A DNA stretch of 64,000 bases from JANLVI01 sp031363915 (GCA_031363915.1 JANLVI010000023.1:1-64000), one strand, 5' to 3'. Positions 27,053-35,587 are shown, numbered from the stretch's first letter. Numbers and translations are program-made. The notes: generated by a model from the sequence alone, not told the origin.

Positions 27053-27587
27053 CGCCGTATTTTTGCACGGCGCCCGGACCCGCGTTGTAGGCAGCGACCG
27101 CTAACCGCACGTCGCCGTTGAAGCGGTCGAGCAAGCCTTTGAGATAGCGTGTGCCGCCCGCAACGTTTTGCGCGGGATCGTAGCTGTCGGAAACTCCGAG
27201 CGATTTTGCGGTCTCGGGCATGAGTTGCATGAGCCCTTGCGCGCCGACCGGTGAGGTCGCGTTTGCATTGAAGCCGGATTCGTTGGCGATGATCGCCTTC
27301 ACGAGCGCCGGATCGACGTTCCACGTGCCGGCGTTCTGGCCGACGAGCGCATCGATCTGCTCGGGAGCGACGGGAGCGGGACCGCCGGGAGCCTCAGCTA
27401 GCGCGCCGCTCGCGGGGACACCCCCCTGCGGGCCGCCGGGCGTGTACTGCGTGCCGGGTCGGAGCGCGCTTGCCACGTGCGCGGCGAAGGCGCGTGCCGC
27501 CTCAGGCGACACGGCATCCTCGGGCGGCGTTCCGGTAATAGACGCGATCCGACTTTGGATCGCCGAGATCTCAGATGTAATATCCAT
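26976..27587 (-). CDS. Lytic transglycosylase (SLT domain) of the flagellar operon
   Basis: A 203-residue protein with a C-terminal SLT fold: ALVKAIIANESGFNA (catalytic Glu about 102), VGAQGLMQLMPETAKSLGV, NVAGGTRYLKGLLDRF and AVAAYNAGPGAVQKYG. The first ~75 residues are disordered and Pro/Gly-rich. There is no Sec signal peptide, so it may leave through the flagellar channel, as FlgJ-like enzymes do, and open the peptidoglycan for the rod. The start overlaps fliI by 17 bp. Confidence 0.9.
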   Translation of the reverse strand: MDITSEISAIQSRIASITGTPPEDAVSPEAARAFAAHVASALRPGTQYTPGGPQGGVPASGALAEAPGGPAPVAPEQIDALVGQNAGTWNVDPALVKAIIANESGFNANATSPVGAQGLMQLMPETAKSLGVSDSYDPAQNVAGGTRYLKGLLDRFNGDVRLAVAAYNAGPGAVQKYGDVPPYAETQNYVQNVLGSYEKYRAR

Positions 27588-28839
27588 CGGCCCTTAGGTG
27601 TTCGGCGACTCGGTGCATTTCCATGAGCGTTTGCGCAAATGGCGAGGGGGTCCGGTCCTGGCGCAAAAAACCTGCGAGCGCGCCTTCTGCGCGCAGGGCC
27701 CGTTCGAGATGCGGGTCGCCGCCGCCCGCATCCAGGCCGAACATCCGCGCCTCGCGGGTCTCATCGAGCAAGGCAAGTAAGTCGCGCAAACGATCGGCGC
27801 TGCGGGCGTGCTCGGCGTCGACGACCTCGCGCATCGTGCGGCTCGTACTTCTCGGGAGATCGATCGCGGGAAAGTGTCCCGCTCGGGCAAGCCGCTCCGA
27901 GAGGGTAATGTGCCCGTCGAGGGCGGCACGGGCCGCGTCGCAGACCGGTTCGCGCTCGTCGGCGCCGTCGGTCAGAACGGTCGCGATGAGGGTGATCGCC
28001 CCCCGCGCCGTCACGCCCGCGCGTTCGAGTAGTCCGGCCTGACGGGCGAAGACGCTCGGCGGATAGCCGCCCCGACCGGCCGGCTCGCCCAGGGCGATTG
28101 CGATTTCGCGTGCGGCCGCGGCGATGCGGGCGAGCGAGTCGACGACCAGCAGCACATCGAGTCCGAGTTCCCGCAGTCGTTCGGCCTGGGCGAAGGCGAC
28201 GTCGGCTGCCCGGACGCGTTCGGCGGCGCTGCGGTCGCTCGTCGCGCAGACGAGCGTCACGCGCGAATCGGTCTTGGCGAGCCATCGTTCGGCTTCGCGG
28301 CCACGCTCGCCGATAAGCGCGACGACGACGGCGTCAGCCTGCGAACCCGCGACGATCGATTCGAGTAAGGTCGACTTCCCGGCACCGGGCGCACCGAAGA
28401 GACCGATGCGTGCGCCGCGCGCGAGTGTGAGCGGACCGTCGATAGCACGGACGCCCGTGACGAAGACGGTTTGCGTGGGGCGTCGGTCGACCGGAGCCGG
28501 AATCTCGCCGTGCACGGCGTACCGTCGGCCGCGAGGAGACGGTCGCGCGTCGAGCGGCGCACCGTCCGACGCGATCGCGCGGCCGAGCAGCGGTGTTCCG
28601 AGGACCAGCGAACACGCTGCGCGATCGATTTCGACGCGGTCACCGCATGCAATGCCGTCGATCGATCCGTGCGGAGCGAGCACGATGCCGCTGCGCGCGA
28701 GCGCTGCGACGTGCGCGTCGAGCACCCGCCCGTCGCCGCGGAATACGCGCACGCCATCGCCGACGCGTGCGCTCGGAACGTGCGCTTCGAGCAGAAACGC
28801 ATTCGTCGAGACGATGCTGCCGATACCGCGACCGATCAT
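27571..28839 (-). CDS. fliI: Flagellar export ATPase FliI
   Basis: A 422-residue ATPase related to F1-beta. Walker A is GLFGAPGAGKSTLLESI, the Walker B strand is VLLVVDSLARIA, and the family IGERGREAERWL lies between. It drives substrate unfolding and delivery with FliH at the export gate. The start ATG at 28839 overlaps the fliH stop (ATGA). No fliJ follows; the transglycosylase takes that place. Length is near normal (about 440). Confidence 0.94.
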   Translation of the reverse strand: MIGRGIGSIVSTNAFLLEAHVPSARVGDGVRVFRGDGRVLDAHVAALARSGIVLAPHGSIDGIACGDRVEIDRAACSLVLGTPLLGRAIASDGAPLDARPSPRGRRYAVHGEIPAPVDRRPTQTVFVTGVRAIDGPLTLARGARIGLFGAPGAGKSTLLESIVAGSQADAVVVALIGERGREAERWLAKTDSRVTLVCATSDRSAAERVRAADVAFAQAERLRELGLDVLLVVDSLARIAAAAREIAIALGEPAGRGGYPPSVFARQAGLLERAGVTARGAITLIATVLTDGADEREPVCDAARAALDGHITLSERLARAGHFPAIDLPRSTSRTMREVVDAEHARSADRLRDLLALLDETREARMFGLDAGGGDPHLERALRAEGALAGFLRQDRTPSPFAQTLMEMHRVAEHLRADGYYI

Positions 28840-29333
28840 CGTGCATCGCTCGCACGGTCGAGAATGTCGGCGAGACGCACGCCCAAGCGGGCATCTATCG
28901 AACCGCTCGTACATTCCAGGATCGCATCGCCCGGCTGCAGCGCCGCGTCGCGTACGACCGGAAAATCGCACGTGGTGAGCTGGTCGTCGGGACTGACGCG
29001 CACGCGCAAGGGACCCGCGCCGATGTGTTCGCGTACTAAGCGCGCGACGAGCGCGTCCATCGCGCACGGAGCCGCCAACAATTCGCGCGCGAGGACGTCA
29101 CATGCAAATTCGCGCAACAGCGATGCGAGCGCAGATTCGAGTGCGTCGGCAAGCGCAGCACGGAATCGTCGCGCATCGCGCAAGGCCTCGGCGTGCAGAC
29201 CATCCTCACTGGTCACCTCACGCGGAGCAGCCTCGTCGATCGCCGGGGCAACGTCCGCTTCGGCGACATCGCTGCATTTGGCGGCGGCGCGCGGACGCAG
29301 CACATCGGCGAGCGAGACGAACTCAGCGGGCAC
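28836..29333 (-). CDS. fliH: Flagellar export ATPase regulator FliH (probable)
   Basis: A protein of about 165 residues with an Ala/Glu/Arg-rich coiled-coil-like centre (LHAEALRDARRFRAALADALESA) and a C-terminal V1/FliH fold pattern (LRVRVSPDDQL, GDAILECTSGSIDARLGVRLADIL). The last motif is the normal FliH ending. The GTG at 29333 has a GAGGA site at good spacing; an ATG at 29351 is the alternative. Position before fliI and after fliF is canonical apart from the missing fliG. Confidence 0.8.
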   Translation of the reverse strand: MPAEFVSLADVLRPRAAAKCSDVAEADVAPAIDEAAPREVTSEDGLHAEALRDARRFRAALADALESALASLLREFACDVLARELLAAPCAMDALVARLVREHIGAGPLRVRVSPDDQLTTCDFPVVRDAALQPGDAILECTSGSIDARLGVRLADILDRASDAR

Positions 29334-30783
29334 GAAACAGTTCCTCGGCATCTGGCAAGAGCGGGTTTGCAGCGCGCGTGAGACGTCGTACGATCGCCGC
29401 GCGTTCTTCGGGCGGATAGAGTTCCAGAACGGCCGTCGCCGTCGCCGCCGGAAGTGCGGAGATGATCGCAGCAGCGGTGTGCGGCGGTTCGCCGACGAGC
29501 GCACCGCGCACGTGAATCGGTGCGATGCCGCTGACGTGTTCGCGAGCGGCGGCGACGCTCGCGCGGTCTAACACGCGCGCGGCGAGACGATAGCACGGCC
29601 GCGCGCCAAAGCCGATCGCTACCAGGATCGCGAATGACACCAGCAACTGCGGTGCGATCGCTGCCGCGTAGGGAACGAACGGGAACGCGACTCGCGGCAC
29701 GCTCGGCGGGACGGAGACGGCGAATCGTACGGCTTCGACGGTGAGCGCATCGCCGCGCGCGCGATCGATGCCCGCGCTCGCCGCGACAAGGTCGCGAATG
29801 CTGTTGAGATCGCGCACCCGTGCCGCATCGACGAAGACCGCGATCGTCATGCGCGCCGTCGCTTGGGGGAGCGTTTCTTCGTGCGTTTCGCGCAGGTCGC
29901 TGCCGCGATCTTCGATTGCGTTCGAGCGCGAGTAGCGCTTGCGCTCGCTCGCGTAGCGTTCGTCGTTCGTCGTGGTCGCAATCGCGCCGCCGCCGACAGG
30001 TGCGCGCCGCACGTCGTGCACGTCACGACGGACGCCGGCAAGTTCGCGGTGCACGCGCACGATTGTCACCCCCGCACCAAAGGCGGTATCGAGCGCCGAC
30101 TGCAGCGCGAGCTGCGTCGTCTCATCGTCGTGAACTTCGTTTGATTCACCGAGCGCGAGTCCGTGGTCGTCGAGGACCGTCACGCGATCGGGCTCGAGCC
30201 CGGGCACGCCGCCCGCGACGAAGCGCCGAATCCCGATGACGACGTTCGCGGCGAGATGCGCCCCGGAGAGCAGGGTAACGCGCACGCTCGCGCTCGCGTC
30301 GTGCGAACGCTCGTCGGCGTACATTCCCGCGCGGGCAGGTGCGATGACGATGCGCGCATCAGCGATACCGACGATACCGCGCAGACCGAGCGCAAGATCC
30401 GCCGCTAACCCGTCGCGGGTCTGCGCTTCGAGGACCGCTTGCGGCGTTAGCGCACCGATCTTTGCGAGGGTCTCATCCGAAGTTGTTAGATGCGCGTGCG
30501 GCACGCCCGCAAGCGAAAGCCGCAGCAACAGTTCGGATCGCCGACGCGCGTCCATGCGCACGTTGTCCGCGACCGGTGCGAATGGCACGGCCCACGCGGC
30601 GAGGCGTTCTTCAACTTCGGCGAGTTGATCGGGTTTGAGCGACGCGCTAAAGAGTATCACGCGCGTATCTTGCGTGAGCAAGAACGAACCGCCAATGCCA
30701 ATGATGACGACGGCGACGATTGCGACGAGCGTCAAGCGAACGCGCGGGGCGGCTGTATTCCAGCGAGCGAACAAGGTCGCCAT
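29323..30783 (-). CDS. fliF: MS-ring protein FliF with FliG-middle-domain-like C terminus
   Basis: A 486-residue protein. TM1 is at about 18-36. The ring-building motifs follow: FSASLKPDQLAEVEERL (46-61), LAADLALGLRGIVGIADARIVIAPAR (about 126-151) and the RBM3 segment to about 255. TM2 is at about 372-394. Instead of the short FliG-binding tail, residues about 424-470 read VRGALVGEPPHTAAAII, then SALPAATATAVLELYPPEER and AAIVRRL, closely following the FliG middle (ARM_M) helices. It is shorter than usual FliF (about 550). No fliG gene lies nearby. The ATG shares a base with the fliE stop. Confidence 0.9.
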   Translation of the reverse strand: MATLFARWNTAAPRVRLTLVAIVAVVIIGIGGSFLLTQDTRVILFSASLKPDQLAEVEERLAAWAVPFAPVADNVRMDARRRSELLLRLSLAGVPHAHLTTSDETLAKIGALTPQAVLEAQTRDGLAADLALGLRGIVGIADARIVIAPARAGMYADERSHDASASVRVTLLSGAHLAANVVIGIRRFVAGGVPGLEPDRVTVLDDHGLALGESNEVHDDETTQLALQSALDTAFGAGVTIVRVHRELAGVRRDVHDVRRAPVGGGAIATTTNDERYASERKRYSRSNAIEDRGSDLRETHEETLPQATARMTIAVFVDAARVRDLNSIRDLVAASAGIDRARGDALTVEAVRFAVSVPPSVPRVAFPFVPYAAAIAPQLLVSFAILVAIGFGARPCYRLAARVLDRASVAAAREHVSGIAPIHVRGALVGEPPHTAAAIISALPAATATAVLELYPPEERAAIVRRLTRAANPLLPDAEELFRAR

Positions 30784-31049
30784 CAAATTTGCATGCCGAG
30801 CACGGAGTTGAGTGCCTGCGTTGCGCGTGAGGCGGCGGTCGTCGCGATTTGCAGCGCGATGTCGGCGCGCACGCGCTCGATCATCATTTCTGTAATGCCG
30901 CCCGCTCCGTCTCGAAACGAGGCTTCGGCACGGTCGGCGCGTTCGAGCTGCGCACCCGCCGCATCGACGAGTGCCGCGAACGATGTGCCGCCCGGGGATT
31001 GCGCGCGTGGCGCCGGTGCCGCATCGGGGACGAGTTGCTCGATCTTCAC
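30783..31049 (-). CDS. fliE: Flagellar hook-basal body protein FliE
   Basis: An 88-residue FliE, the adaptor between MS ring and rod. The core SFAALVDAAGAQLERADRAEASF and the C-terminal VRADIALQIATTAASRATQALNSVLGMQI fit the family well. GTG start with a GTGA overlap to flgC; 1-bp overlap with fliF. Confidence 0.9.
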   Translation of the reverse strand: MKIEQLVPDAAPAPRAQSPGGTSFAALVDAAGAQLERADRAEASFRDGAGGITEMMIERVRADIALQIATTAASRATQALNSVLGMQI

Positions 31050-31405
31050 GAGCGACCCAGATCGATCGCGCGTTCGGCGATGCGTTTGCCGGTATCGAAG
31101 ACAGACGCGTTCGCTTCGTAGGAACGCTGCGCATCGAGCACGGCGATCATCTCGGTGAGTGCATCAGAGGAACCGGCGACGCTGCGCGTTGGAATCGGTG
31201 CCTCGTCGTTTGCCTCATCGGCGTCGCCCGGGATCGCATCGTCGCCGACATCGCCTGCGGCCGCGATCTCCGCGACCAGCCGCGGATAGGGATGGTCGGG
31301 TGTGGATGCCTGCGCTGCGGCGACGTTACGCGCCGCGATATCGAGGAGTCCGCGCTGCAGGGCCATGCCGCGCGCGGCACCGCCGAGAAGATCGAACTCG
31401 CTCAT
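31046..31405 (-). CDS. flgC: Proximal rod protein FlgC
   Basis: A 119-residue rod protein. The N-terminal helix (LLGGAARGMALQRGLLDIAARNVAAAQ) and C-terminal helix (ALTEMIAVLDAQRSYEANASVFDTGKRIAERAIDLGR) are the FlgC signature. The central part is shortened (usual length about 140). Overlaps by 4 bp with both neighbours. Confidence 0.88.
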   Translation of the reverse strand: MSEFDLLGGAARGMALQRGLLDIAARNVAAAQASTPDHPYPRLVAEIAAAGDVGDDAIPGDADEANDEAPIPTRSVAGSSDALTEMIAVLDAQRSYEANASVFDTGKRIAERAIDLGRS

Positions 31406-31593
31406 TTCGCAACCGTCTTCAGCTCGCCCAGACGCGCCTTGATCGCTGCCAGCAGCGCCTCCTCGAAGATCGCCGTTTTCGCGATCCCCGCCATGCCGCG
31501 TTCGCTCGGCGCCCCGCCGCGCGTCTGCTCGGTCAGCCGCTCGCGGGCGGCAATTACCGCGGCCTCGGTCGCCGCCCCGTTATCGATCGTCAT
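31402..31593 (-). CDS. Small protein in the flgB position
   Basis: A 63-residue protein, first gene of the flagellar run. It has an Ala/Glu-rich N terminus and a C-terminal amphipathic helix (IAKTAIFEEALLAAIKARLGELK). It occupies the place of flgB but is half the expected length and lacks the rod motif (ANNIAN/NT..YK). It could be a reduced rod subunit or an export chaperone. ATGA overlap with flgC makes a real gene likely. Confidence 0.6.
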   Translation of the reverse strand: MTIDNGAATEAAVIAARERLTEQTRGGAPSERGMAGIAKTAIFEEALLAAIKARLGELKTVAK

Positions 31594-31714
31594 GCGCCCA
31601 CCGTAACCCGCGCGCGTAGCCGCGATATGACCGCGCCGTTGCCGCTTCCCTCGCCGCAGGGCGACGAGCCAAAAGAAGGAACCGTAGCCAAAGCGCGGGC
31701 GCCGGAATTTTTAG

Positions 31715-31747
31715 AAGGCAGCGGATCCCCTTCACCACCGCTGCCTT
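31715..31747. promoter_or_regulatory. Hairpin in the flagellar/cyclase divergent region
   Basis: The arms AAGGCAGCGG and CCGCTGCCTT are 10-bp perfect complements with a 13-nt loop. On the plus strand TTCCTC follows, so a weak terminator or a leader hairpin for the gene at 31805 is possible. It lies 122 bp from the flagellar start. The rest of 31594-31804 shows nothing firm. Confidence 0.45.
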
Positions 31748-31804
31748 TTCCTCATCGGTTTTCATTGCGATACGTAGGCCGCGCGAACGGGATGGTTTAC
31801 GAAC

Positions 31805-32242
31805 GTGACCCTTCGCATCCTTACTGCATTTCTTGCATTCGCGTTGGCAGTTGCCGCCCCGGTGCATGCATCCGCCTCGGTTACGGTTCGGTTGCCGATG
31901 GGCATCACGAGCAGCGGCACCCTCGTGGACCCCGGTCCGCCGGGTCAAGAGTACGTTGTCGTCGAGAACCTGCGGCTTACGAATCCCTCGAACGTCCGGC
32001 CGCAAAGCTACCGGCTCGCTGAATTTACGCTGATCGTCGGCGACCGGCACTATACGCCGACCCCGCGTCCGCACCTCGGAGCCATCGACCTCTCCTCGGA
32101 CGGACTGCTCGCGCCGGGCGACGTGCTCGCGACCAATCTCTCGTTTCTCGTGCCGGTGGGTGTCGCGCGCGCGACCCTCGAGTTTTTGCCGCAAAACTGG
32201 TACGACTCGTACGGTACCCGCGTCTTGTACTGTTGCACCTGA
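31805..32242 (+). CDS. Exported hypothetical protein (DUF4352-like pattern)
   Basis: A 145-residue secreted protein beginning at GTG with signal peptide VTLRILTAFLAFALAVAAPVHASA. The mature domain is beta-rich, with VVVENLRLTNPSNVRPQSYRLAEFTLIVGDRHYTP and LAPGDVLATNLSFLVPVG, the rhythm of DUF4352-type immunoglobulin-like domains. Its stop shares one base with the cyclase start (TGATG), so it is probably co-transcribed with it and could be a sensor partner. Confidence 0.72.
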   Translation: MTLRILTAFLAFALAVAAPVHASASVTVRLPMGITSSGTLVDPGPPGQEYVVVENLRLTNPSNVRPQSYRLAEFTLIVGDRHYTPTPRPHLGAIDLSSDGLLAPGDVLATNLSFLVPVGVARATLEFLPQNWYDSYGTRVLYCCT

Positions 32243-33966
32243 TGGCGACCGAACACAGTCCCGCACCCGCCGACGTCGCAAAAACCGTGCTCGAAGCAAT
32301 TCGTAGGCGCATCGGCGCGCGCGATACGGCGCTCTCGGCAGAAATCGATCGGGCACTCCTCGCACTCGATACGCTCTCGCTCGAAAATACGTCGTTGCTC
32401 AGCAAAGTGAGCGCGATGACCGATCGCACCGAGCGCGAGATTCAAAAAGCACTCATGCTTACCCGCGTCTCCTCAATCGTGAACTCATCGCTCGACCTCG
32501 ACCACGTTCTGAAAAGCGTGCTCGATGCCGCAGTGGAAGTAATGAAAGCCGATCGCGGCTTCGTCGTCCTACGCGACGATGTGGGGGAATTCGCCGTCGC
32601 GATCGCCCACAACATCAATCCTGACGATCCGAACGACGCGAAAATCTCGCAATCGATCGTTCGCAAAGTCTTCGAGAGCGGCGAGCCCGTCTTCACGACT
32701 GACGCGCAGACCGATCCGCGTTTCGAGGCATCGCAATCGATTCAATCGCTCGCACTGCGATCGATCATCTGCGTGCCGCTCAAATTACGCGACGTCTCGA
32801 TCGGCGTCGTGTATCTGGACTCGCGCATCACACCGAATCTTTTCCATCGCGGCGATCCGCAGCTGATCCTCGCCTTCGCGCACCAAGCGGCACTCGCAAT
32901 CGACAATGCGAGACTTTTCAAAGAACAGGCCGCGCGTCTCGCCGAGATATCACGTCTGGAGGCGTTCCAAACGCAAATCCTCGAATCGATCACGAGCGGC
33001 GTCGTGACGACCGATCCGCAGGGTATCATCACGACGTTCAACGAGGCCGCCGGCAACACGTTCGGCGTCGAGCCTACGTCAATGGTCGGTCAGCCCGAAC
33101 GCGGCTTGGACGCGCTCGTCCCCGGCATCACGACGTTCCTTGGTTTAGGCCACAGCTTCGGCGGCCACTACAATATGGTCGGGCGCCATGCAACGCGCTG
33201 CGATCTCGCACTCGACGTGCGCATCGCGCCGCTCGAAAAAGGCGACGTTCCCGGCGGTGCCGCGATCGCCGTAACGGATATGACCGAACGGCGCGCGCTC
33301 GAAGAATTGCACCAGCAAGACATCAAACGCAGTCACGCCGTGCGCGAGGCATTCTCGCGTTACCTCGCACCGCACGTTGTCGAGTCGCTGATGCGTCATC
33401 CCGAAGATATTCGCCTCGGCGGCGAACGCCAACCCGCGACGATCATGTTCGCCGACATCCGCGACTTCACGAAGATGGCATCGCACATGCCCGCCGAGCA
33501 AGTCGTCGATATCCTCAATACGTATCTCGATGAAGCCGTTGCGACGATCTTCCGCTATGAAGGCCTACTCGATAAGTTCTATGGCGACGGCATCATGGCC
33601 GTGTTCGGCCCGCCCAAAGTCCGCGGCGACGATGCGACACGCGCGATCAAAGCAGCAGTCGAACTCAACGATATCGTCGGGCGCCTCGAAGGTAAACTCG
33701 GACGTCCGCTGCACATCTCGGTGGGTCTTGCCACAGGCGATGTCGTCGCGGGTCACATCGGCTCGACCAAGCGCATGGACTACACGGTCATCGGCGATGC
33801 GGTCAATCTCGCCTCACGTCTGCAAGCAGCGGCTCCTCCCGATGCAATCTTCGTCGACGAACCAACGTACCTCGCATCCAAACTCAACTATCCCGCCGAC
33901 AAGATGGTCGCAAAAATCCGCGGCCGCGACGACGAGATTACGATTTACCAACTCAAGATTACCTAG
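32242..33966 (+). CDS. GAF-PAS-class III adenylate/guanylate cyclase
   Basis: A 574-residue cytoplasmic signalling enzyme. A short helical N terminus (1-65) is followed by a GAF domain (about 70-225), a PAS domain (about 240-350) and a class III cyclase domain (about 385-570). The cyclase has MFADIRDFTKMA (metal Asp), YGDGIMAVFGPP and GSTKRMDYTVIGDAVNLASRL, with Lys and Asp in the base-recognition positions expected for ATP. No TM segment. It lies 1.7 kb from a Crp-family gene, so cAMP-Crp signalling is a possible link. Confidence 0.9.
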   Translation: MATEHSPAPADVAKTVLEAIRRRIGARDTALSAEIDRALLALDTLSLENTSLLSKVSAMTDRTEREIQKALMLTRVSSIVNSSLDLDHVLKSVLDAAVEVMKADRGFVVLRDDVGEFAVAIAHNINPDDPNDAKISQSIVRKVFESGEPVFTTDAQTDPRFEASQSIQSLALRSIICVPLKLRDVSIGVVYLDSRITPNLFHRGDPQLILAFAHQAALAIDNARLFKEQAARLAEISRLEAFQTQILESITSGVVTTDPQGIITTFNEAAGNTFGVEPTSMVGQPERGLDALVPGITTFLGLGHSFGGHYNMVGRHATRCDLALDVRIAPLEKGDVPGGAAIAVTDMTERRALEELHQQDIKRSHAVREAFSRYLAPHVVESLMRHPEDIRLGGERQPATIMFADIRDFTKMASHMPAEQVVDILNTYLDEAVATIFRYEGLLDKFYGDGIMAVFGPPKVRGDDATRAIKAAVELNDIVGRLEGKLGRPLHISVGLATGDVVAGHIGSTKRMDYTVIGDAVNLASRLQAAAPPDAIFVDEPTYLASKLNYPADKMVAKIRGRDDEITIYQLKIT

Positions 33967-34199
33967 CGAGAACCTTGAGCTTTCGCAAGAAGTTCATCCG
34001 CATCCGGCATTCCCAAATCGGCGAGGACGTTCCCTGAGCTCTCTTCGATCTCAATTGAGGCATTTTTTTTCGCATAATCCTCCGGCGCGTTGACCCACCG
34101 CACTCCACGCCCGCGATGGAAGCATGGCAACATCACGATGACGCTCGACGCGGCATGGCTTTTATCGACCGATCTCGCCCGCGGCATCAAGCGCGCCAA
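33963..34199 (-). pseudogene. Truncated Xre-family antitoxin-like fragment
   Basis: A 78-codon frame whose end reads IEIEESSGNVLADLGMPDADELLAKAQ. This is the typical N-terminal beginning of one group of Xre/HTH antitoxins (SSGNVFADLGLPDAEELL). The helix-turn-helix itself is missing: a stop comes four codons later. The first ~45 codons of the frame are basic and do not look native. It overlaps the cyclase 3' end by 4 bp. Probably the remnant of a toxin-antitoxin module. Confidence 0.5.
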
Positions 34200-34270
34200 A
34201 ACGCCTTAGCGAAGGCGGGCGGACCGATTGCTAATCCAGCGTTCAGAATATTCCGCCTCGAGTTCGCGGT

Positions 34271-34637
34271 ATGAAGCTCCGTCTCGCACTGCTCGCCGCA
34301 CTCGTCGCGTTTTCCGCAACCACCTTTGCACCCGCGCTCGCCGATGGAGACGATCCCGTCTACGGACCGCATAACGTCCCGCAATACGTGCGCTGGCAAG
34401 ACGCGCGGGAGCGGTACGAATTCGATCGCCACCATGTCATTCTCGGCACCGTCACCGGTTTTGCGCCGTACCGGTTGCAGGTCGCGCGGCGATGGCAACG
34501 TGCAAACGATCGATCTCAAGAATGGAACCGTCATCCTGCCGACCGGCACGACACCTATGCGAAACGAACTCGTCGCCGTGGTCGGATACTACAGCCGTGG
34601 AACGTTTATCGCCAATCGGGTCCTAATTCACCCGTAA
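34271..34637 (+). pseudogene. Frameshifted secreted protein gene
   Basis: The first frame gives a signal peptide (MKLRLALLAALVAFSATTFAPALA) and then a beta-type domain up to ILGTVTGFAPYRLQVAR. After about 34485 the sequence continues sensibly only in the next frame: GDGNVQTIDLKNGTVILPTG, then NELVAVVGYYSRGTF, ending HP at 34637. A single extra base near 34485-34497 explains it. Either an inactivated gene or a base-call error. Intact, it would be about 121 residues and periplasmic. Confidence 0.65.
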
Positions 34638-34702
34638 ACCCGCGGATCGTCCCGACATCAACGCGTGACAGCGCAAGATCCATAAAACGAACGGACCTCA
34701 AC

Positions 34703-34738
34703 AAAAAAAACGAGGCCCGGCATATTGCCGGGCCTCGT
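34703..34738 (-). terminator. Intrinsic terminator of rplM-rpsI
   Basis: Stem ACGAGGCCCGGC with complementary GCCGGGCCTCGT, 5-nt loop, followed on the minus strand by a run of eight T residues. It lies 20 bp after the rpsI stop. Classic Rho-independent structure. Confidence 0.92.
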
Positions 34739-34758
34739 TTGGTGTTCCGTTATGCGGA

Positions 34759-35154
34759 TTAGCGCTTCGAGAACTGGAAGCGTTTACGGGCGCGTTTGCG
34801 GCCGTACTTCTTCGATTCTTTTTCGCGCGGGTCGCGGGTGAGCAGACCGTTTCGACGCAACGGTTCGCGCAGCGATGCGTCCATTTCGAGCAGCGCGCGG
34901 GCGATACCGTGACGCACGGCACCGGCTTGACCGGAGACGCCGCCGCCTTCGCACTTGACGTTGATGTCGAAGCGCGTGAGGCTCTGGGTCACATCGAGAG
35001 GCTGTTTGACGATTTGAACGAGGCTGGCACGCGGGAAGAAATCTTCGACCGTGCGCTTGTTGACCGTAATCGTTCCGTTGCCGAGCGTGAGTTTCACGCG
35101 GGCGACGGCGCGCTTACGACGGCCGGTTCCGAGAAAGAGATCGCTGTTTTCCAA
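34759..35154 (-). CDS. rpsI: 30S ribosomal protein uS9
   Basis: A 131-residue S9. It has the GTGRRKRAVARVKL start and GNGTITVNKR, and ends KKYGRKRARKRFQFSKR, the tail that reaches the tRNA P site. 7 bp after rplM, the normal L13-S9 operon. Confidence 0.97.
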   Translation of the reverse strand: MENSDLFLGTGRRKRAVARVKLTLGNGTITVNKRTVEDFFPRASLVQIVKQPLDVTQSLTRFDINVKCEGGGVSGQAGAVRHGIARALLEMDASLREPLRRNGLLTRDPREKESKKYGRKRARKRFQFSKR

Positions 35155-35161
35155 GATGCTC

Positions 35162-35587
35162 CTACGCTAGTTCCGCGGGCTTTTGCGCAGCATGCTGATG
35201 CTCGCTGCCGAGGTACACTTTGAGACGGGTCAGTTGGACGTCGCGCATGCGATTCGTCGGCAGCATTCCACGAACGGCGCGCTCGACGAGGCGCTCGGGG
35301 TAACGGTTCTTCACATCCTGTGCGGTCTCGATCTTGAGGCCACCTGGGAAACCGCTGTGACGGTAATAAACTTTTTGGGTCCACTTGTTGCCGCCAAGTT
35401 CGACCTTGTCGGCGTTGAGCACGATCACGTAGTCGCCATCATCGATGTGCGGCGTCCAGGTAGGCTTATGCTTGCCGGAGAGGGCACGGGCGATGCGCAC
35501 CGCGAGCGTTCCGAGGCGAAGCCCCGTTGCATCAACGATGTACCAGTCGTGCTGGACTTCGGCAGTTTTCTGGTTATAGGTGCGCAT
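35162..35587 (-). CDS. rplM: 50S ribosomal protein uL13
   Basis: A 141-residue L13: MRTYNQKTAEVQHDWYIVDA, GLRLGTLAVRIARALSGKHKP, DYVIVLNADKV, KVYYRHSGFPGGLK, AVRGMLPTNRM and YLGSEHQHAAQ are all typical. First gene of rplM-rpsI, with a consensus promoter upstream. Confidence 0.97.
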   Translation of the reverse strand: MRTYNQKTAEVQHDWYIVDATGLRLGTLAVRIARALSGKHKPTWTPHIDDGDYVIVLNADKVELGGNKWTQKVYYRHSGFPGGLKIETAQDVKNRYPERLVERAVRGMLPTNRMRDVQLTRLKVYLGSEHQHAAQKPAELA

